64,000 nucleotides of DNA from Kineosporia babensis (GTDB lineage Bacteria; Actinomycetota; Actinomycetes; Actinomycetales; Kineosporiaceae): the NCBI RefSeq assembly GCF_021129305.1, contig NZ_JAJOMB010000003.1, positions 186,001 to 250,000 on the forward strand, in the 5' to 3' direction. This document shows positions 1 through 7,892 of this stretch, piece by piece. A program made the translations under genes and the position numbers. A model generated the notes under the pieces. It made no database searches, was not told where the DNA came from, and saw nothing but the letters and a program-made list of their open reading frames with translations. How positions within the stretch are numbered: the first letter of the stretch is position 1; each line of letters starts with the position of its first letter.

Positions 1-562
1 CCCGGTCGCTGACCTCGTCAGGCGGGATCGGCTCTCCCACGGTCACCGAAATCGTCGAGGCAGCGGCGTTCTGCGCAGTGTGGACGCCGGCCCTGGTCAC
101 GGTCCGGCTGCTGGACAACCGCTTCAGCCGTGGACGGCGGACCGTGCTGTACGTCAACCGGTCGCCGTGCCGTTGATACCGCATCGAGGACCACAGGTAG
201 GGCAAGCGAGCAGCCCGGGCAACCAGGACGGGGACCAGCCGCTCGGCGTCCAAACTGACGAAGACGACTCCCCTACGTCCTTTCTCGTCCACGGAGTACA
301 GCCGGACGTTGGTCTCCAGGAAGGTGCCGAAGTACGGGACGCCCGGAGTGCGCAGCAGACCCACGTCGCGCATCTGGAACGGCACCAGCCCCACGTACGT
401 CCGGCCCTCGAACGTGTCTGGGCACACGCCCGGCGGCAGGTAGGCGGCAACCCGAGCCGGTTCGACCGCCCAGTGCAGGAAGGTCAGCTCAGCCCAGGTC
501 TGCGTGAAGACCGTGCGACCCACGCTCCTGAGCGCGAGAGGGCTGACCGGTTCGGGGTCCAT
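1..562 (-). CDS. DUF2071 (YqjF-like) family protein, C-terminus cut by window edge
   Basis: An open minus-strand frame runs from an ATG at 562 off the left edge, with about 187 codons visible. The N-terminal part (MDPEPVSPLALRSVGRTVF, then QTWAELTFLHWAVEP and YLPPGVCPDTFEGRTYVGLVPF) matches the DUF2071/YqjF pattern of a Trp-rich start, a PPG turn and a G-x-Y/A-W/Y-V-G-L-V-P-F strand. The biochemical role of the family is not known. No partner gene is visible, because the next gene reads in the same direction but starts 1.2 kb upstream. Overlapping frames on the other strand are less convincing. Family assignment is from recognised motifs; function is unknown. Confidence 0.75.
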   Translation of the reverse strand, partial: MDPEPVSPLALRSVGRTVFTQTWAELTFLHWAVEPARVAAYLPPGVCPDTFEGRTYVGLVPFQMRDVGLLRTPGVPYFGTFLETNVRLYSVDEKGRRGVVFVSLDAERLVPVLVARAARLPYLWSSMRYQRHGDRLTYSTVRRPRLKRLSSSRTVTRAGVHTAQNAAASTISVTVGEPIPPDEVSDR

Positions 563-632
563 CTGCGCAATCCTAGGTTCAAACCTCAGGCCGGCGGGCC
601 CGGCGTCAGCACCTGACGCCGGGCTCCCGATC

Positions 633-1826
633 TCAGCCGAGCGACCCGGCTGAACTGGTCTCGATCGTCCACGCCCGGGCCTGCTCACTCAGCGAAAGTC
701 CCAGGCCGGCCCGGGCGGGCACCACCATCCGGCCTTCCCTCAGCTCGAGGCGCTCGTTCCAGAGCGGCTCGAGCCACTCGAAGTGCTCGACCCAGGAGGT
801 GTGCGGATAGGCAGCCGACAGGTGGACGTGGATCTCCATGGCGAAGTGCGGGGCCAGGCTCACCCCGGCGTGCTCGGCGAGCGCCAGCAGCTTCAGGAAC
901 GGGGTGATCCCGCCGACCCGGGGTGCGTCCGGCTGCAGGTAGTCGACCGACCGCAGCCGCAGAAGCTCGGCGTGCTCGGCAACGCTGGTCAGCATCTCCC
1001 CCGTGGCGATCGGGGTGTCCAGGGCAGCGGCGAGCTGGGCGTGGCCCTCGGCGTCGTAGGCGTCCAGGGGCTCTTCGATCCACTCCAGCCGAAACTCTTC
1101 CAGGGCCCGGCCCATCCGCAGGCCGTCCTGGCGGTTCCACTGCTGGTTGGCGTCCACCATCAGGGTGAAGTCGTCGCCCACGGCCTCGCGGACCGCGGCC
1201 ACCCGGGCGAGATCAGCCTTCCGGTCGGGCTGGCCGACCTTGAGCTTGATCCCGCCGATCCCGTTGGCGACGGAACGCTGGGTGTTCTCGACGACGGCCT
1301 CGATCGGCATGGACAGAAATCCGCCGGAGGTGTTGTAGGCCGCCACCGTATCCCGATGGGCGCCAATCAGTTTCGCCAGCGGCAGGCCGGCCCGCTTGCC
1401 CTTGATGTCCCACAGCGCGACGTCGAACGCGGCGATCGCCTGCACGGAGAGTCCGCTGCGGCCGACCGATGCCCCGGCCCAGACCAGCTTGGTCCAGATC
1501 CGGGCGATGTCGCTGGGGTCCTCGCCCAGCAGGTTGCCCGCCAGCTCGCGGGCGTGGGCGTACATCCCGGGGCCACCCGCCCGCTTGGAGTAGGCCCAGC
1601 CCAGCCCGGTGATACCGGATTCGGTGGTGATCTCGGCGAAGACGAAAGCGATCTCGGTGAGCGGCTTCTGGCGGCCGGTGAAGACTTTTGCGTCGCTGAT
1701 CGGGTTACCCAGCGGCAGGTAGGCCAGCGAGGTGCGCACCCCGGTGATCCGGTCGCTCGTCGCCTCGCCGGCGCCCAGGTGCAGGCCGGCCAGATCGGGG
1801 ACGACGGTGCTGGTCTCGAGCGTCAT
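633..1826 (-). CDS. Mandelate racemase/muconate lactonizing family sugar-acid dehydratase (L-talarate/galactarate dehydratase-like)
   Basis: This 397-residue protein of the enolase superfamily abstracts a proton alpha to a carboxylate using Mg2+. Visible catalytic elements are the K194-L-K196 pair in GIKLKVGQP, metal ligands D225 (MVDAN), E251 (IEEPL) and E277 (ATGEM), and H327 (APHFAMEIH). The KxK plus late His arrangement and the GIKLKVGQPD stretch resemble L-talarate/galactarate dehydratases more than muconate cycloisomerases. The length is normal for the family. It stands alone: a terminator-like hairpin (1946-1978) separates it from the upstream gene. The superfamily is certain; substrate is an inference. 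Confidence 0.85.
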   Translation of the reverse strand: MTLETSTVVPDLAGLHLGAGEATSDRITGVRTSLAYLPLGNPISDAKVFTGRQKPLTEIAFVFAEITTESGITGLGWAYSKRAGGPGMYAHARELAGNLLGEDPSDIARIWTKLVWAGASVGRSGLSVQAIAAFDVALWDIKGKRAGLPLAKLIGAHRDTVAAYNTSGGFLSMPIEAVVENTQRSVANGIGGIKLKVGQPDRKADLARVAAVREAVGDDFTLMVDANQQWNRQDGLRMGRALEEFRLEWIEEPLDAYDAEGHAQLAAALDTPIATGEMLTSVAEHAELLRLRSVDYLQPDAPRVGGITPFLKLLALAEHAGVSLAPHFAMEIHVHLSAAYPHTSWVEHFEWLEPLWNERLELREGRMVVPARAGLGLSLSEQARAWTIETSSAGSLG

Positions 1827-1945
1827 GGGATCTCCTTCGATCGGGATCCTTCGACGCTAGGTCAGGCCGGCGATGCCGGTCCAACATTCGTTCGGCATCG
1901 CCCGATGCTGTGACGACATGACCTGCTCACCCTGACGCCGAAGCC

Positions 1946-1978
1946 GAGAACGGCGATTGCGCCGCAAGCGCCGTTCTC
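1946..1978 (-). terminator. Hairpin terminator behind the roadblock gene
   Basis: A 10-bp perfect stem (gagaacggcg with cgccgttctc) continues after one mismatch into TTGC/GCAA around a 3-nt loop. It sits 16 bp past the stop of the roadblock gene and upstream of the dehydratase start. No U-run follows, which is common in high-GC actinobacteria. Confidence 0.6.
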
Positions 1979-1993
1979 AGCCGCGGGGAAGAC

Positions 1994-2395
1994 TCAGTGC
2001 CCGTTGCGCCGGATCTCCGGGGACAGATGCTGCCCCACCCGGTCGACCAGCATGGTCATCTCGTAGCCGACCAGACCGATGTCGGCGGTCGGCGCGGCCA
2101 GGACACCCAGCCAGGACCCGTCCGAAACCGCCATCAGAAGCAGGAACCCGCCCTGCATCTCGACCACGGTCTGGATCACCGACCCGGCCGCGAAGAGCGA
2201 GGACGCGCCGCTGGTGAGGCTGCCCAGACCGGAGGCGACCGCGGAGAGCTGATCGGCGCGGTCCCTCGGCAGTCCTGCTGAGCTCGCCACCAGGAGCCCG
2301 TCGGCCGAGACCACGGCTGCGTGCGCCACGCCTGGTACCCGCTGGGCGAACCCGTCGACCAGCCAGGTGACGTCGGTACCGGTACCCGTGCTCAC
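1994..2395 (-). CDS. Roadblock/LC7 domain protein (conservon CvnB-like)
   Basis: This 133-residue protein is a single roadblock/LC7 domain. It shows the [18 protein letters not shown] strand-turn-strand near residues 22-39 and the [18 protein letters not shown] core near 77-94. In actinobacteria such proteins usually sit in four-gene conservons (sensor kinase cvnA, roadblock cvnB, DUF742 cvnC, GTPase cvnD), where they act like MglB on a Ras-like GTPase. Here no DUF742 or GTPase gene follows; the downstream gene is an unrelated dehydratase. The start overlaps the stop of the upstream ORF by 4 bp. The domain call is firm; the regulated GTPase must lie elsewhere if it exists. Confidence 0.85.
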   Translation of the reverse strand: MSTGTGTDVTWLVDGFAQRVPGVAHAAVVSADGLLVASSAGLPRDRADQLSAVASGLGSLTSGASSLFAAGSVIQTVVEMQGGFLLLMAVSDGSWLGVLAAPTADIGLVGYEMTMLVDRVGQHLSPEIRRNGH

Positions 2396-2799
2396 TGATC
2401 TCCTCCTTGTTGTGCGGCAGAACCCTGATGGGCGCCGCCGTCGCTGTGAGTCGTGAAAAGACTCGCCCCGCTCGGACGGAAGTCCGGTACCGGGTGATGC
2501 AGTGTCTTACGGGCGCTGGTCAGAGCACGCTGATAGCGGCCCAGACGGGCCCGGATCAGCACCGGATCGGTGTGCTCGGCCCGGTCGGGCAGCCGAGGCC
2601 ATTCGGTGCGCCTCAGCGGGCCGGCCGGTCCGGTAGCCGTCCGGTCGGGCTTGAAGGAGGCTGGGCCGAGCGGCCTGAGGTAACCGCGCAGGTCGATCAT
2701 GCGCCGGCCACCGACGCCGCCCAGGCGTACGTCGAGGCCCGGCTCGACGACGAGGGTTGGCTTCCGGTCATCCGTCTTCCTGTTCAGGCCGAGTCGCAA
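2392..2799 (-). CDS. Small ORF, possible leftover C-terminal tail of a conservon sensor kinase
   Basis: A 135-codon frame (TTG start; alternative ATG at 2700) ends by overlapping the roadblock start. The segment around residues 70-95 ([20 protein letters not shown]) resembles the tail that follows the ATPase domain of CvnA-type kinases, where a similar R-x-x-L-x-x-(F/Y)-Q-R-x-(V/L) run precedes the stop. No histidine-kinase or ATPase motifs are present, and neither start has a clear ribosome site. It may be a degraded cvnA remnant, or a spurious frame kept open by high GC. Confidence is low. Confidence 0.35.
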   Translation of the reverse strand: MRLGLNRKTDDRKPTLVVEPGLDVRLGGVGGRRMIDLRGYLRPLGPASFKPDRTATGPAGPLRRTEWPRLPDRAEHTDPVLIRARLGRYQRALTSARKTLHHPVPDFRPSGASLFTTHSDGGAHQGSAAQQGGDQ

Positions 2800-2874
2800 A
2801 CGGTACTGAGGACGTCTGCCTCAAGCGTGGCAGTGGCGTCGGCCATTCCGAAGCGAGCAAATTGTTATCGCCGT

Positions 2875-2898
2875 CACTCAGGTCACGGCAGGTGAGTG
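2875..2898. repeat. Inverted repeat CACTCA-N12-TGAGTG
   Basis: Perfect 6-bp arms 12 bp apart lie in the 176-bp gap between the divergent small ORF and the immunity-like gene at 2976. The site suits a dimeric regulator, but no other copy was noticed nearby. Confidence 0.25.
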
Positions 2899-2975
2899 TG
2901 CCCTGATTTTTGACTCCGCACGGGTGTGAGGAACCCGGTCCCCACGGTCGCAGTGCATACGGGATCCTGGCAAGC

Positions 2976-3485
2976 ATGGACCTGCGTTCCGCGGACGGCG
3001 CCCGGGTGCGCCTGCGGCCGGTGGGCTACCAGTTACCCGACGCCACCGGCGGCTACGACGCGAACTGGCTGATCATCGGGGGCACCGTCGACCTGGCGAA
3101 CGGCCGCACCTGGACCTTCACCGATCCCGCCCTGCTGACCTGGGAGGCCCGCGAGCTCGGCGACTGGCTGGCCGAGGCCGCCCACGGACGGGTCGAGGTG
3201 GTTACGGACGATCAGGCGGCCGCCCTGCCGGACGACGACGCGTCCCACGACGCAGCGGCCATCTTCATCGAGCCCAACCTGGCGTTCAGCGTGGCCGGGT
3301 ACGCGGGAACCGCACCGCACGGCGTGGACGGCACGGTGTCACTGCGGGTGCACATGGCGTACGAGTCCGCACCGGACTGGGCCGAGGACATCATCGTCGA
3401 GCTCACCTGCCCTCGGGAGATGGTGCTCCGGGCCGCCCAGGACTGGAACGCCCAGCTGGCGGCGTTTCCGCGGAAGGTCCCGTGA
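2976..3485 (+). CDS. WapI-family immunity-like protein
   Basis: Translated from the ATG at 2976 this gives 169 residues starting MDLRSADGARVRLRPVGYQ. The frame is open upstream to 2910, but the ATG at 2976 begins the conserved part. The pattern DANWLIIGGTVDLANGRTWTF, then DPALLTWEARELGDWL, matches small proteins annotated as WapI-family immunity proteins in actinobacteria. These are thought to neutralise contact-dependent toxins. No toxin gene lies beside it, so the immunity role is not supported by context. No signal peptide or membrane segment is visible. Confidence 0.6.
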   Translation: MDLRSADGARVRLRPVGYQLPDATGGYDANWLIIGGTVDLANGRTWTFTDPALLTWEARELGDWLAEAAHGRVEVVTDDQAAALPDDDASHDAAAIFIEPNLAFSVAGYAGTAPHGVDGTVSLRVHMAYESAPDWAEDIIVELTCPREMVLRAAQDWNAQLAAFPRKVP

Positions 3486-3545
3486 TCGCAACCCCTCGCC
3501 TTGGTGCGGTGAGCGCCCAGCGTGCGCAGCCACGTCCCCCATCGT

Positions 3546-5462
3546 TCAGTGGCTGCTCAGCACGATGATCCGGTCGTCGTCGCCGAGCTCGACGGCCGTG
3601 CTCTTCGTCGGGTTGAGCACCACCCCGAAGGCCTGGTCCTGGTCGTGCGCGTTGCGGGCCAGCCGGTACCCGACCGCGATCTCGGTGCGCCGCCGGGCGG
3701 CTTCGGAGACCACCCCGAACGGCATCTCGCCGGGCTCCACGTAGTCGGCGGCCGGCTTCAGGTACAGCTCATGCCCCTGCGCGGTGAAGAGCTCGTCGAA
3801 CACGGCTACCAGGTAAGGGTTCTCGGCGACCTGCGAGACCATCAGCGAGACCAGCATGTTGCTGACGATGAAGTCGTCGGGCTCGGCGACCCGGGCCAGG
3901 TTGCGGCTCTGGATCTCCAGGATCTCGCTGGTGGTCGGGATGCTGTCGGTGTGCCGCTCCATGTCCCGCAGGTTGAGCAGGGCCACGGTGGTGCGGGCGT
4001 CGGTCATCTCCTGGGTGCGGCCCTCGGTCTCGGACAGCACCAGCACATTGGTGAAGCTGGGCACGTTCAGCGAGTCGAGAACCCCGCGGTCGGTGATGTC
4101 GCCGACCTGAGCGCTGACTTCCAGGTTCTGCAACTGCCCGGCGACGTCGTCCAGAACCACGGACGGGTCGGCCTCACCGACGACGTGGGTCTGGCTGCCC
4201 GGAGCCACGTAGGCGTCGAGTTCGCGCAGCACGACCGGGAGCCGGGAGCTCATGCCGAGGATCAGCGTACGCTCGGGACTTGCGGCGCGGGTGGAGGTTC
4301 CGGGGATGATCGCGCTGTCGTCGGCCACCGGCCGGCCGTCAAGAACGATCGTGTCGTCGTCCTCGGTGATCGCGATGACCTGGTCGCCCTTCTCGAAGGC
4401 CCGGCCGAACGGCGGCGGCACCAGGATCTCCCCCGCCGCGGTGCGCACCCCGATCAGGCTCGAGGTGTCGTAGCGGCCGATCGCCTCGTCGAAGGTGGTG
4501 CCGGTCAGCTCCGGCTGCAGGCTCATGTAGATCTCCTGGCCCGCGAAGTCGAGCAGTTCGCTGTAGACCGCCGACAGCCCCGGCTGCCGCCCGGTCTGCA
4601 CCAGCAGGCGGCTGATCAGCGGGCCGGTCAGGATCAGGGCCGCATCCGCGCCGACGGCCATCCGGGCGACCGCCTCGTTGCGCGGGTCGAGCAGCTCGGC
4701 GACGATGTGCAGCGGCTTGGTGTCGTTGGACTTGGACAGCGCCAGAAGGGTTTTGATCACCCGGGTGTCCGCTTCGCTGATCGCGCTGTGCGAGCCGTCG
4801 GGCTGGTACTCGGGCGACAGCACGATCACGGCCTTGGAGTGCTCCAGGGCGACCAGGCCGAGCGCCTCCATCGACATCGGGCTGCCCGCGCGGGTGACCA
4901 CGCGCAGCCGCCGGCCGTCCAGCTCGTAGAGCGTGTCCAGCAGGGCGGCGATCTCGGCGTCCATCTCGACCTTGTCCCGGTCGGCGAGGACGACCACGCA
5001 GGCGTTGCGCTGGTTGCGGTTGGCCTCGGCGAGCTCACCGATCAGGGTGAGGATCTTCTGGTCCCAGCCCAGGATCACGGTGTGGCCGCGCTCGACCACC
5101 GGGCTGGCCCCGCGCCGCAGGCCGTCGAGCTGATCGCCGAAAGCCTGGGTCAGCACACCGATCAGGCCGGACAGCACGAAGATGCCACCGATCGTGACGA
5201 TCAGCATGATGGTCAGGTAGCCCCAGTCGTACCCGTCACCGGCGATGGTGCCCGGGTCCAGGGAGTGCATCAGAGCCTGCCAGACGATCCGGCCGAACGA
5301 GTCGGACTTGCTGCCCTCGGGCTGGGCCCCGAAGAGGATCGTGGCCGCGGCCGCGATCAGGACGAGCACTACCGTGACACCGGCCAGCAGACCGATCTGG
5401 GCACCCAGTCCGCGGGCCATGACATTGTCGAACCGGTAGCGCCAACTCGCTCTGAAACTCAC
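3546..5462 (-). CDS. CASTOR/POLLUX-related ion channel with regulatory nucleotide-binding domains
   Basis: This 638-residue protein has a hydrophobic segment at about residues 20-45, a pore-like stretch (MHSLDPGTIAGDGYDWGY, about 64-81), a second membrane helix (about 83-107), and then a long cytoplasmic region. That region contains two Rossmann-like RCK/TrkA-N modules: HTVILGWDQKILTLIGEL near 127-144 and RTLILGMSSRLPVVLREL near 395-412. This order is that of bacterial relatives of the plant CASTOR and POLLUX channels. An ion-conducting role with ligand gating is inferred from the family; the ion is unknown. The gene is monocistronic. A very long antisense frame over it is a codon-bias shadow. 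Confidence 0.85.
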   Translation of the reverse strand: MSFRASWRYRFDNVMARGLGAQIGLLAGVTVVLVLIAAAATILFGAQPEGSKSDSFGRIVWQALMHSLDPGTIAGDGYDWGYLTIMLIVTIGGIFVLSGLIGVLTQAFGDQLDGLRRGASPVVERGHTVILGWDQKILTLIGELAEANRNQRNACVVVLADRDKVEMDAEIAALLDTLYELDGRRLRVVTRAGSPMSMEALGLVALEHSKAVIVLSPEYQPDGSHSAISEADTRVIKTLLALSKSNDTKPLHIVAELLDPRNEAVARMAVGADAALILTGPLISRLLVQTGRQPGLSAVYSELLDFAGQEIYMSLQPELTGTTFDEAIGRYDTSSLIGVRTAAGEILVPPPFGRAFEKGDQVIAITEDDDTIVLDGRPVADDSAIIPGTSTRAASPERTLILGMSSRLPVVLRELDAYVAPGSQTHVVGEADPSVVLDDVAGQLQNLEVSAQVGDITDRGVLDSLNVPSFTNVLVLSETEGRTQEMTDARTTVALLNLRDMERHTDSIPTTSEILEIQSRNLARVAEPDDFIVSNMLVSLMVSQVAENPYLVAVFDELFTAQGHELYLKPAADYVEPGEMPFGVVSEAARRRTEIAVGYRLARNAHDQDQAFGVVLNPTKSTAVELGDDDRIIVLSSH

Positions 5463-5546
5463 GGGCCCGACCCTATCGATTGCCGCAATTCGGCACCATT
5501 CACCGTGATCTTGACCGAGCGGCCGAGGACTGCGGGGCGAGTGCTC

Positions 5547-5894
5547 TCAGGAAGGCTGCCGTTTCGCGTAGGTCGCGGCGAGCTCCCGGACCTCCACGCT
5601 GGCCTGGACCTCGGGCGCCAGGTCCTGGGTGAGGGTCTTGAGCAGCAGATCCGCCAGTTCCTGCCGGGTCTCGGCCGACCGGCCGGCCAGGAGCCGCAGT
5701 TCGGCGTGGACGAAGGTGAGCTCGGGGCTGTCCTGGCCGACCAGATCCTGCTCCACCTGGACGAGGCGGGACTTCAGGTCGGTCGGCTTCCTCACCTGGC
5801 CGGACTCCAGCAGGGCCTGGTGGGCGTCCCGGATCAGGCGGTCTCGGACCGAGGCGGACAGTCGCGCCCCACACTCGATGATCAGATGCGGCAT
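5547..5894 (-). CDS. 5-carboxymethyl-2-hydroxymuconate isomerase (CHMI)-like tautomerase
   Basis: This 115-residue protein begins MPHLIIECG, the N-terminal signature of the CHMI/HpcD family. After removal of Met, Pro1 serves as the catalytic base. The length and the RLLAGRSAETRQELADLLL helix fit the family. In homoprotocatechuate degradation the enzyme isomerises a dienoic diacid. No other homoprotocatechuate genes are visible here, so the physiological substrate is open. The gap to the TetR gene upstream is about 54 bp, so the two could share a message. Confidence 0.75.
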   Translation of the reverse strand: MPHLIIECGARLSASVRDRLIRDAHQALLESGQVRKPTDLKSRLVQVEQDLVGQDSPELTFVHAELRLLAGRSAETRQELADLLLKTLTQDLAPEVQASVEVRELAATYAKRQPS

Positions 5895-5948
5895 ATTCGC
5901 AGCATACGACGTAACGCCTTACCCGAAGGCAGAATTCGAGGACACGAC

Positions 5949-6593
5949 CTAGCGGCGGCCGACCCACTGCAGGTACTCCCGCACGTGCAGGTCGATGAAC
6001 TCCTCGTCGAGCGGGCGGTGGCTGACCAGGTAGCGGTAGTAGATCGGCGAGCCCAGCAGCTCGGCGGCGTGTGCCAGCGGCAGGTCGTGCCGGGCCTCAC
6101 CGCGGGCCACGGCGGTGGCCAGGGCCTGCTCGACCACTGCGCGGCGGCGGATCAGCCATTCCGTGGCGACCTCGCTGACCTCCGGATCGTTGCGGTCGGC
6201 GTTGACCAGGTAGCGGAAGGCCGGGCCGACCGGGGTGTCCTGCAGCACGTGGACCAGGTTGCGGGTGAGGTGCTCGGCGTCGGCCCGTAGCGAGACGTGC
6301 TGCGGGGCCGGTGCCAGCCGGTCCATCTGCACCGCGATGGTGGCCAGGATGAGGGCTTCCTTGCTGGGCCAGCGCCGGTACACGGTGGCCGAGCTGACTC
6401 CGCAGCGGGCCACCACCGCGCGAATGGTGAACTGCTCCACGCCGGCTTCGGCCAGCACCTCGATCGCCGCGCGCAGGATCGACTCGGTGGTCTCCGGGCT
6501 CATCGGCCGGCCGCCCGCACCGGCGCTCTGCCGGCCGAGGGTCGGGGCGCTCGGCGCACTGCCGGGCGCGGCCGTCGGCTCAGGACTGGGCAC
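5949..6593 (-). CDS. TetR family transcriptional regulator
   Basis: This 214-residue protein has a TetR helix-turn-helix at about residues 36-80 (AAIEVLAEAGVEQFTIRAVV, then GVSSATVYRRWPSKEAL), followed by a ligand-binding domain. A Pro/Ala-rich 30-residue N-terminal extension precedes it. The GTG at 6593 has GGAG four bases upstream and overlaps the end of the lysR gene by 14 bp, suggesting translational coupling. The ATG at 6503 is an alternative start without the extension. The ligand is unknown; the adjacent tautomerase or the hydantoin operon are candidate targets. Confidence 0.88.
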   Translation of the reverse strand: MPSPEPTAAPGSAPSAPTLGRQSAGAGGRPMSPETTESILRAAIEVLAEAGVEQFTIRAVVARCGVSSATVYRRWPSKEALILATIAVQMDRLAPAPQHVSLRADAEHLTRNLVHVLQDTPVGPAFRYLVNADRNDPEVSEVATEWLIRRRAVVEQALATAVARGEARHDLPLAHAAELLGSPIYYRYLVSHRPLDEEFIDLHVREYLQWVGRR

Positions 6594-7620
6594 GGGTCTC
6601 CTCGGTCTGCCTCAGCGAATCGGTATGGCTCAGCGAATCGGTATGGCTCAGCGAATCGGTATGGCTCAGCGAATCGGTATGGCTCAGCGAATCGGTCTGG
6701 CTCAGGGCGTTGAGCGGGTGGTGCGACTGCCCGGCCGCGGTGCGCAACGCCGCCAGCGTCGCCTCGACGGCCTGCGAGCTGGCGGCCCGGGATGACTTGA
6801 TTGCACTGATGGTACGGGTTGCCACCGGCTCGACCGGAACGCCGACGACTTCCGGCCCGGCGATGATCGGCAGCACCATCTCCGGCACCAGGGCCACCCC
6901 GATCCGGGCGGCCACGCTGCGGGCGATCACCAGGTGGTCGTCGGTCTGGAACGTGATGTCGGGCACGAATCCGGTGCTTTCACAGAGGCGTAACAAGTGG
7001 GACCGGCACTGCGGGCAGCCCGCGATCCAGTACTCCTCGGCCAGTTCGGCCAGCGGCACCGAGTCCGCGCCCGCGAGCCGGTGACCGGCGGGAACCACGG
7101 CCACGAGCCGGTCCTGCATCAGCACGACCCGCTCGCCGAGACCGGTGGCGGCCGGGGCCGGGTCGTCCGGGTACTCGAACACCACGGCCAGATCGCATTC
7201 CTCGTCGGCCAGCCGGGCCAGCGCGGCCGGCGGTTCCAGGTCCACCACCGAGAAGGTCAGACCGGGCTGGCTCTCCCGCAGATCGCGCAGCGCCAACGGC
7301 AGGATCGTGGCCGCTGCGCTGGGGAAGCAGGCGATCCGGACCGAGCCGCGGGCCAGGCCGACCACCGTCGTGACCTCGACCTCGGCCCGCCGGATCGACT
7401 CCAGCACCGGACGGATGTGGCCGGCCGCCGCTCGGCCCGCCTCGGTCAGGCGCACCCCCGACGACGTGCGCACCAGCAGCGGCGCCCCCACCCGGCGCTC
7501 CAGAGCGGCGAAGGCCTGGGAGACGGCGGGCTGGCTCATGCCCAGGGCACGGGCGGCCCCGGAGAGCGAGCCGGTGCGCAGCACCTCGTCGAGCACGCGG
7601 AAGTCACGGACGTCGAACAT
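6580..7620 (-). CDS. LysR family regulator with a repetitive SHTDSL C-terminal tail
   Basis: This 346-residue protein has a winged HTH at residues 3-60 (RDFRVLDEVLRTGSLSGAA, then MSQPAVSQAF) and a LysR substrate-binding domain to about residue 300. The ATG at 7620 is preferred over the GTG at 7626 because a GAGAGGG site lies at the right distance. The last ~45 residues are unusual: SQTDSL plus four exact SHTDSL hexapeptides encoded by the 18-bp tandem repeat at 6611-6700. It is divergent from the 13-gene hydantoin operon, the classic position for a LysR activator of that operon. The effector-binding part contains a C-P-Q-C motif at about residue 206. Operon control is an inference. Confidence 0.9.
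   Translation of the reverse strand: MFDVRDFRVLDEVLRTGSLSGAARALGMSQPAVSQAFAALERRVGAPLLVRTSSGVRLTEAGRAAAGHIRPVLESIRRAEVEVTTVVGLARGSVRIACFPSAAATILPLALRDLRESQPGLTFSVVDLEPPAALARLADEECDLAVVFEYPDDPAPAATGLGERVVLMQDRLVAVVPAGHRLAGADSVPLAELAEEYWIAGCPQCRSHLLRLCESTGFVPDITFQTDDHLVIARSVAARIGVALVPEMVLPIIAGPEVVGVPVEPVATRTISAIKSSRAASSQAVEATLAALRTAAGQSHHPLNALSQTDSLSHTDSLSHTDSLSHTDSLSHTDSLRQTEETRAQS
6611..6700. repeat. Five tandem copies of an 18-bp unit
   Basis: The unit ctcagcgaatcggtatgg occurs in four identical copies (6611, 6629, 6647, 6665) and a fifth with one change, a to c at 6697. Since 18 is a multiple of three, copy-number changes would lengthen or shorten the LysR tail by six residues without a frameshift. 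The exact identity suggests recent slippage. Confidence 0.97.
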
Positions 7621-7639
7621 GCCCACACCCTCTCAGCCA

Positions 7640-7652
7640 TAAGCATTACTTA
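7640..7652. promoter_or_regulatory. LysR-type T-N11-A operator
   Basis: The dyad TAAG-N5-CTTA fits the LysR consensus T-N11-A exactly and lies 20 bp upstream of the lysR start. It is likely an autoregulatory site that also controls the divergent operon. A direct repeat GTTACAC (7669 and 7682, 13 bp apart) lies next to it. The binding protein is inferred from position. Confidence 0.5.
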
Positions 7653-7768
7653 GAAGCCCCGCGGTCTGGTTACACAGAACCGTTACACGCAGAAACAGAA
7701 CCGCCGTTTTCGTTTCGTAGGGTCTTGCTCACTCGATCTAGCATGTCAGCCGCACATCGAGTACAAAC

Positions 7769-7797
7769 TTGGTGATCGCTCAGTCCGGAGATACGAA
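7769..7797 (+). promoter_or_regulatory. Candidate promoter of the hydantoin operon
   Basis: A TTGGTG (-35) and TACGAA (-10) pair with a 17-bp spacer lies about 95 bp before the first gene. The match is moderate, and other hexamers in this 272-bp gap are weaker. Confidence 0.35.
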
Positions 7798-7892
7798 AGG
7801 GTCGTTGTGCTAACTGTCGAAACCCCGGCACCACGCCCCCTCCGGTGTGCATCGTCTGAGGTTATGGGCCTCTCCCGGAAGGAAGGCAGCTG

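Noticed and set aside
5547..5894. A homoprotocatechuate degradation cluster around the CHMI-like gene
   Set aside because: None of the other pathway genes (ring-cleavage dioxygenase, dehydrogenase, decarboxylase) is visible nearby.
3522..6290. A 922-codon open frame on the plus strand
   Set aside because: It lies antisense to the channel, tautomerase and TetR genes, has no recognisable domains, and its Gly/Asp/Val/His-rich composition is what the reverse frame of a GC-rich gene gives.
6611..6700. Possible CRISPR array or coding MAQRIG repeats on the plus strand
   Set aside because: The units are directly abutting with no spacers, and the plus-strand peptide repeats are the antisense reading of the LysR tail.
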